From positions 62,001-126,000 of the forward strand of contig JAGVIE010000030.1 in assembly GCA_020056225.1 (NCBI GenBank): a stretch of DNA of 64,000 nt. The letters are read 5' to 3'. The stretch comes from Bacteroidota bacterium (GTDB lineage: Bacteria; Bacteroidota; Ignavibacteria; UBA10030; SZUA-254). The translations under genes and the position numbers were made by a program. The notes beneath the pieces are model-generated. The model worked only from the letters and a program-made list of their open reading frames with translations, did no database searches and was not told the DNA's origin. Within the stretch, counting starts at the first letter, position 1, and each line of letters begins with the position of its first letter. Shown piece by piece: positions 35,901 through 44,096 of the stretch.

Positions 35901-36413
35901 CAGGGAACACAACAGGCAATGTCAATGGCGCAGGGACAAGGCGAAATGATGAGCGCACAACAGCAAGCCGAGTACCAGCGTATTGCAGGTCAACAAGGGG
36001 CGGCGCAGAAATCACTGGAACAATTGGCAAAGGAAGCGAAAAACTCCGGTGAGTACAGCAGGTTGCTTGGCGATCTCGACAGGATTGCGCAGGAGATGCA
36101 GGAAGTTCAAACCGATCTTCAACAAGGAAATGTTAATCCCAATACTCTCCAGAAACAGGATAAAATTCTTTCAAGATTGCTGGAGTCTACCCGCTCGATG
36201 CGCGAACGTGATTATGAAAAACGAAGACGTGCTGAAACAGGAAAGGATATCTCTCGTCCAAGCCCTGCCGAGATAGATCTTTCTACAAAGGAAGGCAAGA
36301 ACAAACTTCACGAAGAGCTTCTAAAAGTGCTTGAAAGTAAATATACTAAGGATTACGAAGACCTGATCAAAAAATACTTTGAGCAGTTGGAGACGGAAGA
36401 GATAAAGCAATAA
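32997..36413 (+). CDS. large membrane-anchored coiled-coil protein (DUF4175-like)
   Basis: A 1138-residue protein. Three hydrophobic segments (about 29-50, 56-78, 168-186) anchor the N-terminus; residues 190-510 are beta-rich and Ig-like, facing the periplasm; residues about 525-850 are long charged coiled coil full of K/E/Q/M; residues about 880-1010 are unusually rich in Met, Gln and Gly (runs such as MAGTQGAINQGTQQAMSMAQ). The layout matches DUF4175-type proteins found beside DUF4159 genes, which supports a joint envelope function. The only available start is TTG 32997, since an in-frame stop lies two codons upstream; there is no clear Shine-Dalgarno site. The mechanism is unknown. Confidence 0.8.
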   Translation: MNNNTSKFYSEILERLDGVRRKEHRLTLLHGAITTFLIAILLLLMAIVVEGIFAFGISGRIILFVFTAIGLLVSISIFIVRPVLFMIEVLRSPDNYLIAAKVGSKFPSIRDRLLDALQMYESREQLHSIYSPELIDASFIDLYQQIQPIDFTDAVSNSGIRQAKKFVAYAFSILFFAFVLFPSGFFGSLYRIVNFNQSFAASLSIQFFIEPGNIETIRGADVPIAIHTIGKPVKILSLQTRMHGQLEFDNQNLHRDDEGIFRTTITNIKTSTDYFVTIDDTRSEKYTIKVLDRPMIRSLQIKIISPKYTRIPIKTLDENYGDINAYHGSTVELHILASKDLSSASLVFNDSNMTALSVTNTEAHGSLTVNKNQTYHISLKDNNRLSNIDPVEYSIKTIIDEYPTVEIIAPGKNVDLSGDMKLDLLTRIKDDFGFSNLRLAYRLAQSRYERPADEFTFIDIPLADRNQNKIDSWFHWDLTSMNLVPEDILSYYVEVFDNDNVSGPKSARSQTFIVRLSSLEEVFSDISQTHEQSMESMQNVAKEAEQLKKDIEEMNREMKKSGDKTDWQRQKKAEEMLQRYDALKKKIDETMQKMDEMIKKMDENKLLSPQTMEKYQELQKLMEKLNSPELRDALKKFQESMKQISPEQMKQSMEQMKMTEEQFRQNLERTIELLKRIHIEQKLDELIKRAEELTKQQEALKQEASKTNSSDKQKREELSRRQEDLQKQLESLEKETSSLKKKMEEFPKEMPLDEMSRAEQKLQNSETGKKMQQSMMQMQSGNMQAAQQTQEETKNDLDEFKQQLEKAQQALRDNQMKQIVNEIRRQLENVLELSERQESLKDEMKKTDPNSQRFRENAQKQKEVMNDLGNITNALSEIGKKSFAISPEMGKEIGNAMRQMNDAMQQMEYRNPSTSSQKQSEAMGSLNRTAMLMQGAMNAMMQGGKSGMGMAGLMSQLQQMAGTQGAINQGTQQAMSMAQGQGEMMSAQQQAEYQRIAGQQGAAQKSLEQLAKEAKNSGEYSRLLGDLDRIAQEMQEVQTDLQQGNVNPNTLQKQDKILSRLLESTRSMRERDYEKRRRAETGKDISRPSPAEIDLSTKEGKNKLHEELLKVLESKYTKDYEDLIKKYFEQLETEEIKQ

Positions 36414-36467
36414 CACAACACATTTCGTTTCTATTAATTTGCCTATTTTATATCACAAGGAGTTCTG

Positions 36468-37967
36468 ATGAATCATAAAATCATCGCCATATATTTTCTT
36501 GCTTTGACTGTTTCGGTAAGCGGTCAAACAGTTGATTCCGATATTCATGAAGTTCCCGGTCTTTCGGAAATCTCCATAAATAATTTGATGAAAACCGTCG
36601 AAGTGCTTGCTTCGAGAGAATATGCAGGAAGATTATCTGGAAGCGAGGGTTACAATAAAGCCGCAAAGTACATGGCATCAGGATTCGGAAAAATCGGTTT
36701 GAAGCCACTCGGTGATGAATCGTATTTTCAAAATCTGAAAGTTGAATATAACGAGATCTTCTCGCCTGTTAAGCTTAATTTAATTGAAGATGGACGATTG
36801 AAAACCGAATACAAGCTTGGGAAAGATTTTGTGTGTCGCGATTTAACCGGCTCCGGACATTTTACCGCGCAGGTTGTTTTTTGCGGGTACGGTTTATCAC
36901 AACCAGAAATAGGATACGATGATTATGCCGGTGTTGACGTGAAAGGAAAAATTGTTCTCGTGTTCAAACCTAATCCGAAGTGGAGAATGAACGATTCAAG
37001 CAATTGGGTAAGCCCGTATCCACGCGAAAAAGCCAGGACCGCGGCTCGGCACGGAGCTATTGGACTTTTAATTGTATCTCTACCGAACGATCCCAATCCA
37101 CAAAAGACAATTCTAAGCGTACTAGATGGAAGCGGAGAACAAGACGCAAATTTTCCGCAGATGCACATCGATATTCCTGTCGCAAATGATTTTCTTCTTG
37201 GAAGTGAATACAGTTTGAAAGATTTGCAAACAAAGATTGATTCTATTAAGAAACCTGTTTCATTCAAGTTAAATTCGAACGCGGAGATTGCTGTCAATGC
37301 CCATTATACCAAACAACAACCGACAATGAATATAGTCGGATTACTTGAAGGAACCGATCCTGTATTGAAGAACGAATATCTCGTTGTCGGCGCGCATCTC
37401 GATCATGTCGGAAGTCAAGCTGGTGAAATATTCGCACCCGGCGCAAACGATAACGCTTCCGGTTCCGCGGCTGTTCTAGAAATAGCAAATGTATTTCTTG
37501 AAGGAAAGGTAAAGCCGAAGCGATCTATAATTTTTGTTCTATTCGCAAGTGAAGAATTGGGTCTAATCGGCGCTTTACATTTTGTCAATCATCCGCCGGT
37601 TGCGCTTGAGAAAATAATTGGAATGATAAACCTGGATTGCGTAGGTTCGGGGGATAGCATTCAGGTAGGGAATGGTAAAAGCTCGCCGAAACTCTGGAAT
37701 ATCGCCCGGCAAAAAGATTCATCATATACGAAGATGATGGTAGAAACAACATGGAATGGCGGCGGCGCAGACGCGGGACCGTTCCATGATAAGAAAATAC
37801 CCGCAATATATTTTGTTACAACAAACGGCTATGCCCATCTTCATGATATTACGGATACACCTGAAACATTGAACAAACCGTTGTTCGAGAAGATAACAAA
37901 GCTTGCATATCTAACAGCGTTAGAGATTACAGACGGAAAATATGAAAGAGAGCAAGTTGTTAAATAA
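36468..37967 (+). CDS. secreted M28-family zinc aminopeptidase with PA domain
   Basis: A 499-residue exported peptidase. A signal peptide (MNHKIIAIYFLALTVSVSGQ) leads into a PA domain inserted at about 120-260 (VVFCGYGLSQPEIGYDDYAG and GKIVLVF). The M28 domain shows the two-zinc ligand set: GAHLDHVG, PGANDNASGSAAVLE, FASEELGLIGA with the catalytic EE, NLDCVG, and a late histidine in YAHLHDITDTPE. It releases N-terminal residues from peptides in the periplasm or outside. A CAAGGAG site precedes the ATG. It stands 54 bases after the coiled-coil gene and may be expressed with it. Confidence 0.93.
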   Translation: MNHKIIAIYFLALTVSVSGQTVDSDIHEVPGLSEISINNLMKTVEVLASREYAGRLSGSEGYNKAAKYMASGFGKIGLKPLGDESYFQNLKVEYNEIFSPVKLNLIEDGRLKTEYKLGKDFVCRDLTGSGHFTAQVVFCGYGLSQPEIGYDDYAGVDVKGKIVLVFKPNPKWRMNDSSNWVSPYPREKARTAARHGAIGLLIVSLPNDPNPQKTILSVLDGSGEQDANFPQMHIDIPVANDFLLGSEYSLKDLQTKIDSIKKPVSFKLNSNAEIAVNAHYTKQQPTMNIVGLLEGTDPVLKNEYLVVGAHLDHVGSQAGEIFAPGANDNASGSAAVLEIANVFLEGKVKPKRSIIFVLFASEELGLIGALHFVNHPPVALEKIIGMINLDCVGSGDSIQVGNGKSSPKLWNIARQKDSSYTKMMVETTWNGGGADAGPFHDKKIPAIYFVTTNGYAHLHDITDTPETLNKPLFEKITKLAYLTALEITDGKYEREQVVK

Positions 37968-38074
37968 ATTTACTTTTCGAAAAAAAATCTGCTAAGAACG
38001 CTTGATAATTTCATGCAACTTTCGTAATGTTTAGAAATCGTTGGTAAGTCAATATTATTGTACTGGAGAAATAG

Positions 38075-39406
38075 ATGGCAAAAAGTATGAACCTGCTACA
38101 GATTACACCGCAAGAATTTATCGCATTTCTTAAGAATGAAAATATAACCAGATTTTATTTTGTGTACGATGCGAAAAATAAAATTGTCAGGAGTTCTCAT
38201 AAGCAATTGCAGCAAATTGCCGAGTTCATTCAATCGGATAAACGTGATTTCATGACACATGAAGGAATATTCATTCAGGTCAGCCGCAAATACGATATTC
38301 TTCAAGGAGCATTCATTCATCGAACTAAACGCGGACAAGCGGCGGGTGGAGTCCGATATTGGAATTATAATACTGTCGAAGATTATCTTCGCGATGGTTT
38401 ACGGCTTGCGGTCGGTATGACAATGAAGAACGCGCTTGCAGGTCTCTGGTGGGGCGGAGGCAAAGGAGTAATGGCGCATAATCCTACTGTAGATAAGAAT
38501 AATCCAATCATCAGAGCGTCGATTTATCAGGAGTTCGGCGAGTTAATGACCTCTATTCACGGTTGTTACGTGACCGCAGAAGATGTTGGAACAGATGTAA
38601 CCGACATGGTTAATGTATTTGCCAAAACGAGGTTTACCACATGCATACCTCTGCGGCTCGGCGGTAGCGGCAATCCCTCGGTACCTACTGCACGCGGAAT
38701 AATCTCCGGCATGGAAGCCGCGATTGAATTTTTAGAGATGGGAACTCTTGCAGGAAAAACAATCGCCGTTCAGGGAATGGGACACGTTGCGTCTCCGTTG
38801 ATAAAATATTTATTTGAAAAAGAAGTAAAAAAAGTAATCGCCTGTGAGATTAATCCATATATTATCAAGGAAGTAAAGGAGATTGTAATCGGCTGTAATT
38901 TAGAGGCAAAAATAGTTTCTTTGGATGATCTGAGCATCTTTCAGAGTGAATGTGATATATTTGCTCCGTGTGCGACAGGCGCGATATTAAATCCGACCAC
39001 CATACCGATGATCAAAGCTAAAATTATTTGTGGGGCTGCCAACAATCAGTTGGAAGATAGTCAAAGAGACGACAAAATGTTGTACGAAAGAGGCATCGTT
39101 TATGTGCCCGATTTTTTAACAAACCGTATGGGAATAGTAAATTGCGCGAATGAACAATATGGTTATGTTCGCAACGATCCTTTCATAGAACAGCACCTAA
39201 CAAAAGAATGGGAATATTCGATCTACCAGATAGCGTTGAAGGTACTTAAAGAATCCAGAAACACACATACACCGCCCGGTGAGGTTGCATTGCGTCTCGC
39301 GAATGAATTATCGCTCCAGAATCATCCAATATTCGGTCATCGCGGACAATCGGTTGTCGATTCGCTAGTTGCCAGCCAATGGCATAAACGAACCACCGCT
39401 GATTAG
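38075..39406 (+). CDS. Glu/Leu/Phe/Val dehydrogenase family enzyme
   Basis: NAD(P)-dependent amino-acid dehydrogenase of 443 residues, interconverting an amino acid and its 2-oxo acid plus ammonia. The substrate domain shows GGGKGVMA with the conserved lysine, then YVTAEDVGTDVTDM. The Rossmann domain reads IAVQGMGHVASPLIKYLFEK, followed by ICGAANNQLED. The active-site region is closer to leucine or phenylalanine dehydrogenases than to hexameric glutamate dehydrogenase, and the N-terminal 100 residues are less conserved, so the substrate is uncertain. GGAG precedes the ATG. It is a single gene with its own flanking gaps. Confidence 0.88.
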   Translation: MAKSMNLLQITPQEFIAFLKNENITRFYFVYDAKNKIVRSSHKQLQQIAEFIQSDKRDFMTHEGIFIQVSRKYDILQGAFIHRTKRGQAAGGVRYWNYNTVEDYLRDGLRLAVGMTMKNALAGLWWGGGKGVMAHNPTVDKNNPIIRASIYQEFGELMTSIHGCYVTAEDVGTDVTDMVNVFAKTRFTTCIPLRLGGSGNPSVPTARGIISGMEAAIEFLEMGTLAGKTIAVQGMGHVASPLIKYLFEKEVKKVIACEINPYIIKEVKEIVIGCNLEAKIVSLDDLSIFQSECDIFAPCATGAILNPTTIPMIKAKIICGAANNQLEDSQRDDKMLYERGIVYVPDFLTNRMGIVNCANEQYGYVRNDPFIEQHLTKEWEYSIYQIALKVLKESRNTHTPPGEVALRLANELSLQNHPIFGHRGQSVVDSLVASQWHKRTTAD

Positions 39407-39463
39407 GCAATTCATAATAATCGTTGATAATACGTAAACAATCTAAGTTATAGACTTCATTTC

Positions 39464-39492
39464 TTGACACTTCCATAAATTCTCCCTACATT
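39464..39492 (+). promoter_or_regulatory. putative promoter of kinase gene 1
   Basis: A perfect TTGACA (39464-39469) and TACATT (39487-39492) with a 17-base spacer, ending 23 bases before the kinase ATG. This is the best sigma-70 type match in the window. Confidence 0.6.
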
Positions 39493-39515
39493 CTACGGTC
39501 ATAGATAGGGAATAT

Positions 39516-42134
39516 ATGATCGGCAAAGCCATATCACACTACAAGATTTTAGAGAAACTCGGTGAAGGTGGAATGGGTGTAGTTTATAAAGCCCACGACA
39601 CCAAGCTTGACCGGGATGTGGCACTTAAATTCCTCCCACGCGATATCTCTCAATCAGACGATGAGCGCAATCGCTTTACCCATGAAGCAAAAGCTGCCTC
39701 TGCGCTCGACCATCCAAATATCTGTACGATACACGAAGTTGATGAAACTGCAGATGGACAGCAGTTCATCGTTATGGGCTACTATGAAGGGATATCTATA
39801 AGTAAAAAAATAGAGAAAGGACGCCTCGATGTAACTGAAGCCGTGTGGATTGCTATTCAGATTGCAGAAGGATTGCAGGTGGCGCACGAAAAAGGCATTG
39901 TGCATCGGGATATAAAGAGCAGTAACATCATTGTGTCAGACAAGGGACAGGTAAAAATCCTCGACTTCGGTTTAGCACGAAAGAAGGGATTAAGCAAGCT
40001 TACAAAAACGGGAACCACAGTTGGCACTGCTTCGTACATGTCGCCTGAACAGGCACGCGGAAATACAATTGATCACCGAACTGACCTCTGGTCGTTGGGT
40101 GTGGTGTTGTATGAGATGGTTACAGGAAGATTACCATTTCGTGGAGAACACGAAGCAGCGATATTATATTCAGTTGTAAACGTTGAGCCGGAACCAATAC
40201 AAACATCCGTACCGGACGCATCGCCAGAGTTGGTGCATATTATCCGGAGGGCTTTAGAGAAGGATCCTGCCGAACGATATAAGACCGCTGAGGATATGCT
40301 AATTGATCTGAGGAGACTGAAGAAGGATACATCGGGGACGGGATTTCCCCCGATATCTGGTGAAAAGAAGAAGCTGTCTTCGCGCCGAAACAAAATAATT
40401 GTTGCTGCAGGTATATTAATTCTATTCTGTGTTTTAGGTTATCTATTCTTATTTAAAAAAGGAGTGGAAATTAATCCCAATTTTACTTCACGCTGGCTCC
40501 AAGTTCCTTTTAATACTCTCTCATTTCCGGCACTCTCTCCGGATGGAAAGTTGATAGTATTCGGAGCTAGAGATAAAAATAAAAAGTGGGACTTATATGT
40601 TATAAACGTAACGGGTGGTGAGACTCGACAACTTACTCAAGACTCAACTGAAGTAATATTTACACCAAACGTTTCGTCTGATGGTGAAAAAATAGTATAT
40701 GGCAGAAAATCAGGTGCTACTTACGAAATATGTATCATACCGTTTATAGGCGGAATGAGTAAGAGTATTGGTATAGGCAATACGCCTAAATGGTCCCCAG
40801 ATGGTAAAAGAATTGGATATATGCTCGATAATGGTCCTTTCGCAAACAGCAAAAGTGGTAATGGTGAATTCTGGACAATGTATCCCGACGGCACAGATTC
40901 ACGACTGGAATTCATTGACACTATTGCCGCTGGTCCAATATTCTCTTTCGCTTGGTCGCCCGATGGGGGCTCAGTTGCTTGGGTACGGCAACTTGAACAA
41001 CGACACTGTGAAATAATAATTCACAATCTAGCGACCGATATTGAATATCCTGTCATTTCTGACAAAACCACTAAAAATGAGCTCTATTGGACATCCAATG
41101 GCCACCTTATTTATTCGTCCTCAGTGGGTGATGAGATGAATATCTGGATGATCTCTACATCCGGCGGAATCCCAAAGCCAATCACTAAAGGAATGGGTAG
41201 TGTGGACTTTCCAACAGTTTCAAAGGATGGCAAAACACTGCTCTTTCAACAAATCAGAATCACGGGTCACCTGTGGCTGACAAAAATGGATGGATCGATG
41301 GGGCGTGAAGAGGTATTTTCGACGGATCAACGTTTTGATTACCCGGATATCTCTCCTGACGGGAAGTATATCGCAATGGGAATGAGAATGACAGGCACAC
41401 TCATGGATGTAGCAGGTACAATTACGAGTCATTTATTTATAATGAATCGGGACGGTACAAATCTGCGGCAAATAACTTCAGGAGAAATTACATGTAATAA
41501 GCCGAGATGGTCTCCTGATGGGAAAATGATCTCTTATTATGCGAAGGGCAGATATGAACCAATTGATTCATTCAAGGTCTATGTCGTGAATCCGCACAAA
41601 CTTGATGTGCCACGGGTCGTTAGGTATGGTGGTAATCAATCGTGGGTAGATTCAGTTACTCTCGAGATCGAATTAGGAAGTAAATCCTACATTGGGAGGT
41701 CGGAAGGCGGGGTATGGCGTTCGTATCTTGACGGCAGAAAGACAGAACGTTTTTCTCAGGATTCGATACATGCACGTACAATTTGTAACGGAGAGTATGT
41801 GTGCTGGACGGATCGACGTCAGCGCGCCCAGATTGCACTCGCTTCAACCAAGGTGTGTCGTGCAGAAGATTGGGATGGCGTCGGCCCGCCAGGTTTGGTC
41901 GACTTGGGGGTACCGTATATTTATTCAAATTATGATGCCCTTTATTATCGTCGAGGGATGGATGTGTACCGTTTTTCCTTCCACGACTGGAAAATGGAAA
42001 AACTAAATGTCAATATTCAAGGTATCGATTCGCTCAGTTTTTTCATCCGCACAACCGCGGACGGGAAGGATATGATCTACAAAACAACCGAATCTATAAA
42101 CAAACTAGGTGTGATTGAGAATTTGTTTAAGTAG
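39516..42134 (+). CDS. serine/threonine kinase with C-terminal TolB-like (PD40) propeller, copy 1
   Basis: An 872-residue transmembrane kinase. The cytoplasmic Hanks-type domain spans residues 9-270: glycine loop GEGGMG, ATP lysine K38, HRD aspartate D132, DFG aspartate D150, and activation segment ending MSPEQA. A membrane helix follows (294-313). Residues about 330-870 are a PD40/TolB-like beta-propeller with repeated SPDGK-type blades, presumably periplasmic and sensing. Its sequence is very similar to the third kinase (from 54195), including the tail LGVIENLFK, so the two are recent duplicates. It has its own promoter. Only three bases separate its stop from an ATG that restarts a kinase N-terminus. 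Confidence 0.92.
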   Translation: MIGKAISHYKILEKLGEGGMGVVYKAHDTKLDRDVALKFLPRDISQSDDERNRFTHEAKAASALDHPNICTIHEVDETADGQQFIVMGYYEGISISKKIEKGRLDVTEAVWIAIQIAEGLQVAHEKGIVHRDIKSSNIIVSDKGQVKILDFGLARKKGLSKLTKTGTTVGTASYMSPEQARGNTIDHRTDLWSLGVVLYEMVTGRLPFRGEHEAAILYSVVNVEPEPIQTSVPDASPELVHIIRRALEKDPAERYKTAEDMLIDLRRLKKDTSGTGFPPISGEKKKLSSRRNKIIVAAGILILFCVLGYLFLFKKGVEINPNFTSRWLQVPFNTLSFPALSPDGKLIVFGARDKNKKWDLYVINVTGGETRQLTQDSTEVIFTPNVSSDGEKIVYGRKSGATYEICIIPFIGGMSKSIGIGNTPKWSPDGKRIGYMLDNGPFANSKSGNGEFWTMYPDGTDSRLEFIDTIAAGPIFSFAWSPDGGSVAWVRQLEQRHCEIIIHNLATDIEYPVISDKTTKNELYWTSNGHLIYSSSVGDEMNIWMISTSGGIPKPITKGMGSVDFPTVSKDGKTLLFQQIRITGHLWLTKMDGSMGREEVFSTDQRFDYPDISPDGKYIAMGMRMTGTLMDVAGTITSHLFIMNRDGTNLRQITSGEITCNKPRWSPDGKMISYYAKGRYEPIDSFKVYVVNPHKLDVPRVVRYGGNQSWVDSVTLEIELGSKSYIGRSEGGVWRSYLDGRKTERFSQDSIHARTICNGEYVCWTDRRQRAQIALASTKVCRAEDWDGVGPPGLVDLGVPYIYSNYDALYYRRGMDVYRFSFHDWKMEKLNVNIQGIDSLSFFIRTTADGKDMIYKTTESINKLGVIENLFK

Positions 42135-42137
42135 GAT

Positions 42138-42776
42138 ATGATCGGTCAAACAATATCGCATATTATTGTTAAATCTGAAAATCCAATAATCAAAAAGAGA
42201 AAACCTCTCCGATTGAAGGAATATGACTATTTATTAGACGGTTCATATTTTGTAACGATTTGTACAAAGGGTCGCGAGAATTTGTTTGGAATAATAATCG
42301 ATAGTACGATGAGTGAGAACGAATTTGGGGTGATAGTACGATCATGCTGGAATGATTTACCCGGACATTACAAAAATATATCATTGGATGAATTTGTCGT
42401 GATGCCGAACCATGTGCATGGTATTATTATCATTGATAATCCCGTAGGGGTGATTCATGAATCACCCCTACAGATGAATAAATTGGCACGGCGGCAGATG
42501 TTGCTGCCGAAAATAGTTGGTAGGTTTAAACAAAACACCGCAAAACAGATCAACATCATGCGGGGGACATACGGGGAAACTGTCTGGCAACGTAATTACT
42601 ATGAGCACATTATCCGTAATGAAAGATCATTGTATAAAATCCGTGAATACATAAGAACGAATCCGGTACGATGGACATGGGATAAAGAAAATACGTTGTA
42701 TCAAGACACAGATGAATTTGATCGTTGGTTGAACGAAAAAGGTAAACAAAAGATTAAATCTCGAAAGATTCTATAG
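42138..42776 (+). CDS. REP-associated tyrosine transposase (RAYT, Y1/HUH family) with a captured kinase N-terminus
   Basis: Residues from about 22 onward are a Y1 transposase of the RAYT group: RLKEYDYLLDGSYFVTICTK, the HUH motif in VMPNHVHGII, and the catalytic tyrosine in VWQRNYYEHIIR. Such enzymes cut and join single-stranded DNA at REP-like hairpins. The first eight residues, MIGQTISH, are identical to the start of the kinases in this region, and the DNA junction three bases after the stop of kinase 1 matches the junction at 56803-56806. So this frame appears to have captured a broken kinase start. A perfect 28-bp palindrome lies inside the gene (42444-42471). Confidence 0.88.
   Translation: MIGQTISHIIVKSENPIIKKRKPLRLKEYDYLLDGSYFVTICTKGRENLFGIIIDSTMSENEFGVIVRSCWNDLPGHYKNISLDEFVVMPNHVHGIIIIDNPVGVIHESPLQMNKLARRQMLLPKIVGRFKQNTAKQINIMRGTYGETVWQRNYYEHIIRNERSLYKIREYIRTNPVRWTWDKENTLYQDTDEFDRWLNEKGKQKIKSRKIL
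42444..42471. repeat. perfect 28-bp palindrome (REP-like) inside the transposase gene
   Basis: The half-site GTAGGGGTGATTCA is followed directly by its exact reverse complement. The GTAGGGG start resembles REP elements mobilised by RAYT enzymes. It is translated in frame within the transposase, between the HUH motif and the catalytic tyrosine. I see no second copy in this window. Confidence 0.8.
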
Positions 42777-42815
42777 ACATAGAACAAATTTCTTAACCCA
42801 ACTGCAAACGGACTT

Positions 42816-43217
42816 ATGCGAAGGAACTTTAAACGTCAAATATCGTCATTATCGCAAATCTTCAGTTTTGTGAATGAGATATTAATAATGTATGAAGTTA
42901 ACGAAGCAAATTCATTTTCCATCAATTTAGCAATCGAGGAATTGTTTACCAACATCGTTAAGTACAACCGGAATTCGGATAGCGACATCACCATCGAGAT
43001 TGAAAAAGAGGGAAGGAATTTAAAAGTGAACCTCATAGATCACGGTGGCGATGAATTTGATGTAACTAAAACTCAAGAAGTCGATGTAACCCGGCGGTTG
43101 GAAGAGCGCAAAGTAGGCGGACTTGGACTTCACCTCGTGAAAAAGATGATTGATACCCTTGAGTACAAATACTCTAACGGAGAAAGCAGAATAACATTTA
43201 CAAAAAATCTGGAGTAA
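42816..43217 (+). CDS. anti-sigma regulatory factor (RsbW-like serine kinase)
   Basis: A 133-residue GHKL ATPase of the HATPase_c_2 type. The N-box is AIEELFTNIVKYNRN; the G1 box is LIDHGGDEFD; the G2-like loop is KVGGLGLHLVKKMID. Such proteins phosphorylate STAS antagonists and bind a sigma factor or another output, the partner-switch logic. It lies four bases before a STAS gene, the natural partner. Its Shine-Dalgarno site is weak. Confidence 0.88.
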   Translation: MRRNFKRQISSLSQIFSFVNEILIMYEVNEANSFSINLAIEELFTNIVKYNRNSDSDITIEIEKEGRNLKVNLIDHGGDEFDVTKTQEVDVTRRLEERKVGGLGLHLVKKMIDTLEYKYSNGESRITFTKNLE

Positions 43218-43221
43218 ATCA

Positions 43222-43506
43222 ATGTTTAATGCAAAAATTCTTGATACTGGTGAAATATTGTTTGCGGGTCGGCTTGATGCCTCGCAAGTAGATATGGCTG
43301 AAAAACTACTTGAAGAAGTCACAACATCTCGCACATTAAATTTTAAAGAACTTGAATACATATCGAGCGCCGGCTTGGGAATTCTGCTGGCACATCAGAA
43401 ACGTTTAAAAGAAACCGGACACGCCATGCGGTTAGTTAATCTAAATAAACATGTTAAAGATATTTTCGTTCTAACAGGATTTGACCATATTTTTGAGATT
43501 GAGTAA
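43222..43506 (+). CDS. STAS-domain anti-sigma factor antagonist, copy 1
   Basis: A 94-residue single STAS domain. The phosphorylation site region reads YISSAGLGILLAHQKRLKE, with the serine expected to be modified by the adjacent kinase. When unphosphorylated it would sequester the RsbW-like kinase. GGAG lies just upstream of the ATG; the gap to the kinase gene is only four bases. A second, separate STAS gene occurs at 50552. Confidence 0.92.
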   Translation: MFNAKILDTGEILFAGRLDASQVDMAEKLLEEVTTSRTLNFKELEYISSAGLGILLAHQKRLKETGHAMRLVNLNKHVKDIFVLTGFDHIFEIE

Positions 43507-43553
43507 ACGAAGCAACAAATTGCCACCAACTTTTTCATCTTTCACTTGTATTT

Positions 43554-44096
43554 ATGAATAGAGAAGATGATCATATACTTGTTCGACAATGTCTTCAAGG
43601 TAATCAAAAAGCTTTTGAAGAAATTGTAGAGAGATATCACAAGATCATATTCAATGTTGGTTTAAGAGTTTTGAACGATCCTGAGGATGCTGCAGATGTT
43701 ACACAAACGGCTTTCCTCAAGGCGTATGAAAATCTTTGTAAATTTAATGAGCGATATAAATTTTTTAGCTGGCTTTATAAGATTGCCGTAAACGAGTCGT
43801 TAAATGTACTTAAACAAAGGAAGCAAACACAAGGAATTGATTCGGGGATTGCTTCAGTGGGAAAGAATCCCGAGGAAACTTATAAGGATGTTGAATTAAG
43901 CGAGAAAATTCAGAATGCGATCATGAAGATTGGAATAGATTATAGAGTAGTGATAGTGCTCAGCCATTTTCAAGACCTTTCATACGGTGAGATCAGTTAT
44001 ATTCTTGATCTTCCGGTAAAGACGGTAAAATCGAGATTGTTCACAGCGAGAAAACTGCTGAGAGATATTCTAAGGAAAGAAGGTGTTTATGATTGA
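43554..44096 (+). CDS. ECF-family RNA polymerase sigma factor
   Basis: A 180-residue group 4 sigma factor. Region 2 spans about residues 10-80 (AFEEIVERYHKIIFNVGLR, DAADVTQTAFLKAYE, FFSWLYKIAVNESLN); region 4 is about 125-175 (HFQDLSYGEISYILD and KTVKSRLFTARKLL). Region 3 is absent, as usual for ECF factors. The gene is 47 bases after the STAS gene and overlaps the anti-sigma gene by eight bases, so sigma and regulator are made together. Target promoters cannot be read from the window. Confidence 0.93.
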   Translation: MNREDDHILVRQCLQGNQKAFEEIVERYHKIIFNVGLRVLNDPEDAADVTQTAFLKAYENLCKFNERYKFFSWLYKIAVNESLNVLKQRKQTQGIDSGIASVGKNPEETYKDVELSEKIQNAIMKIGIDYRVVIVLSHFQDLSYGEISYILDLPVKTVKSRLFTARKLLRDILRKEGVYD

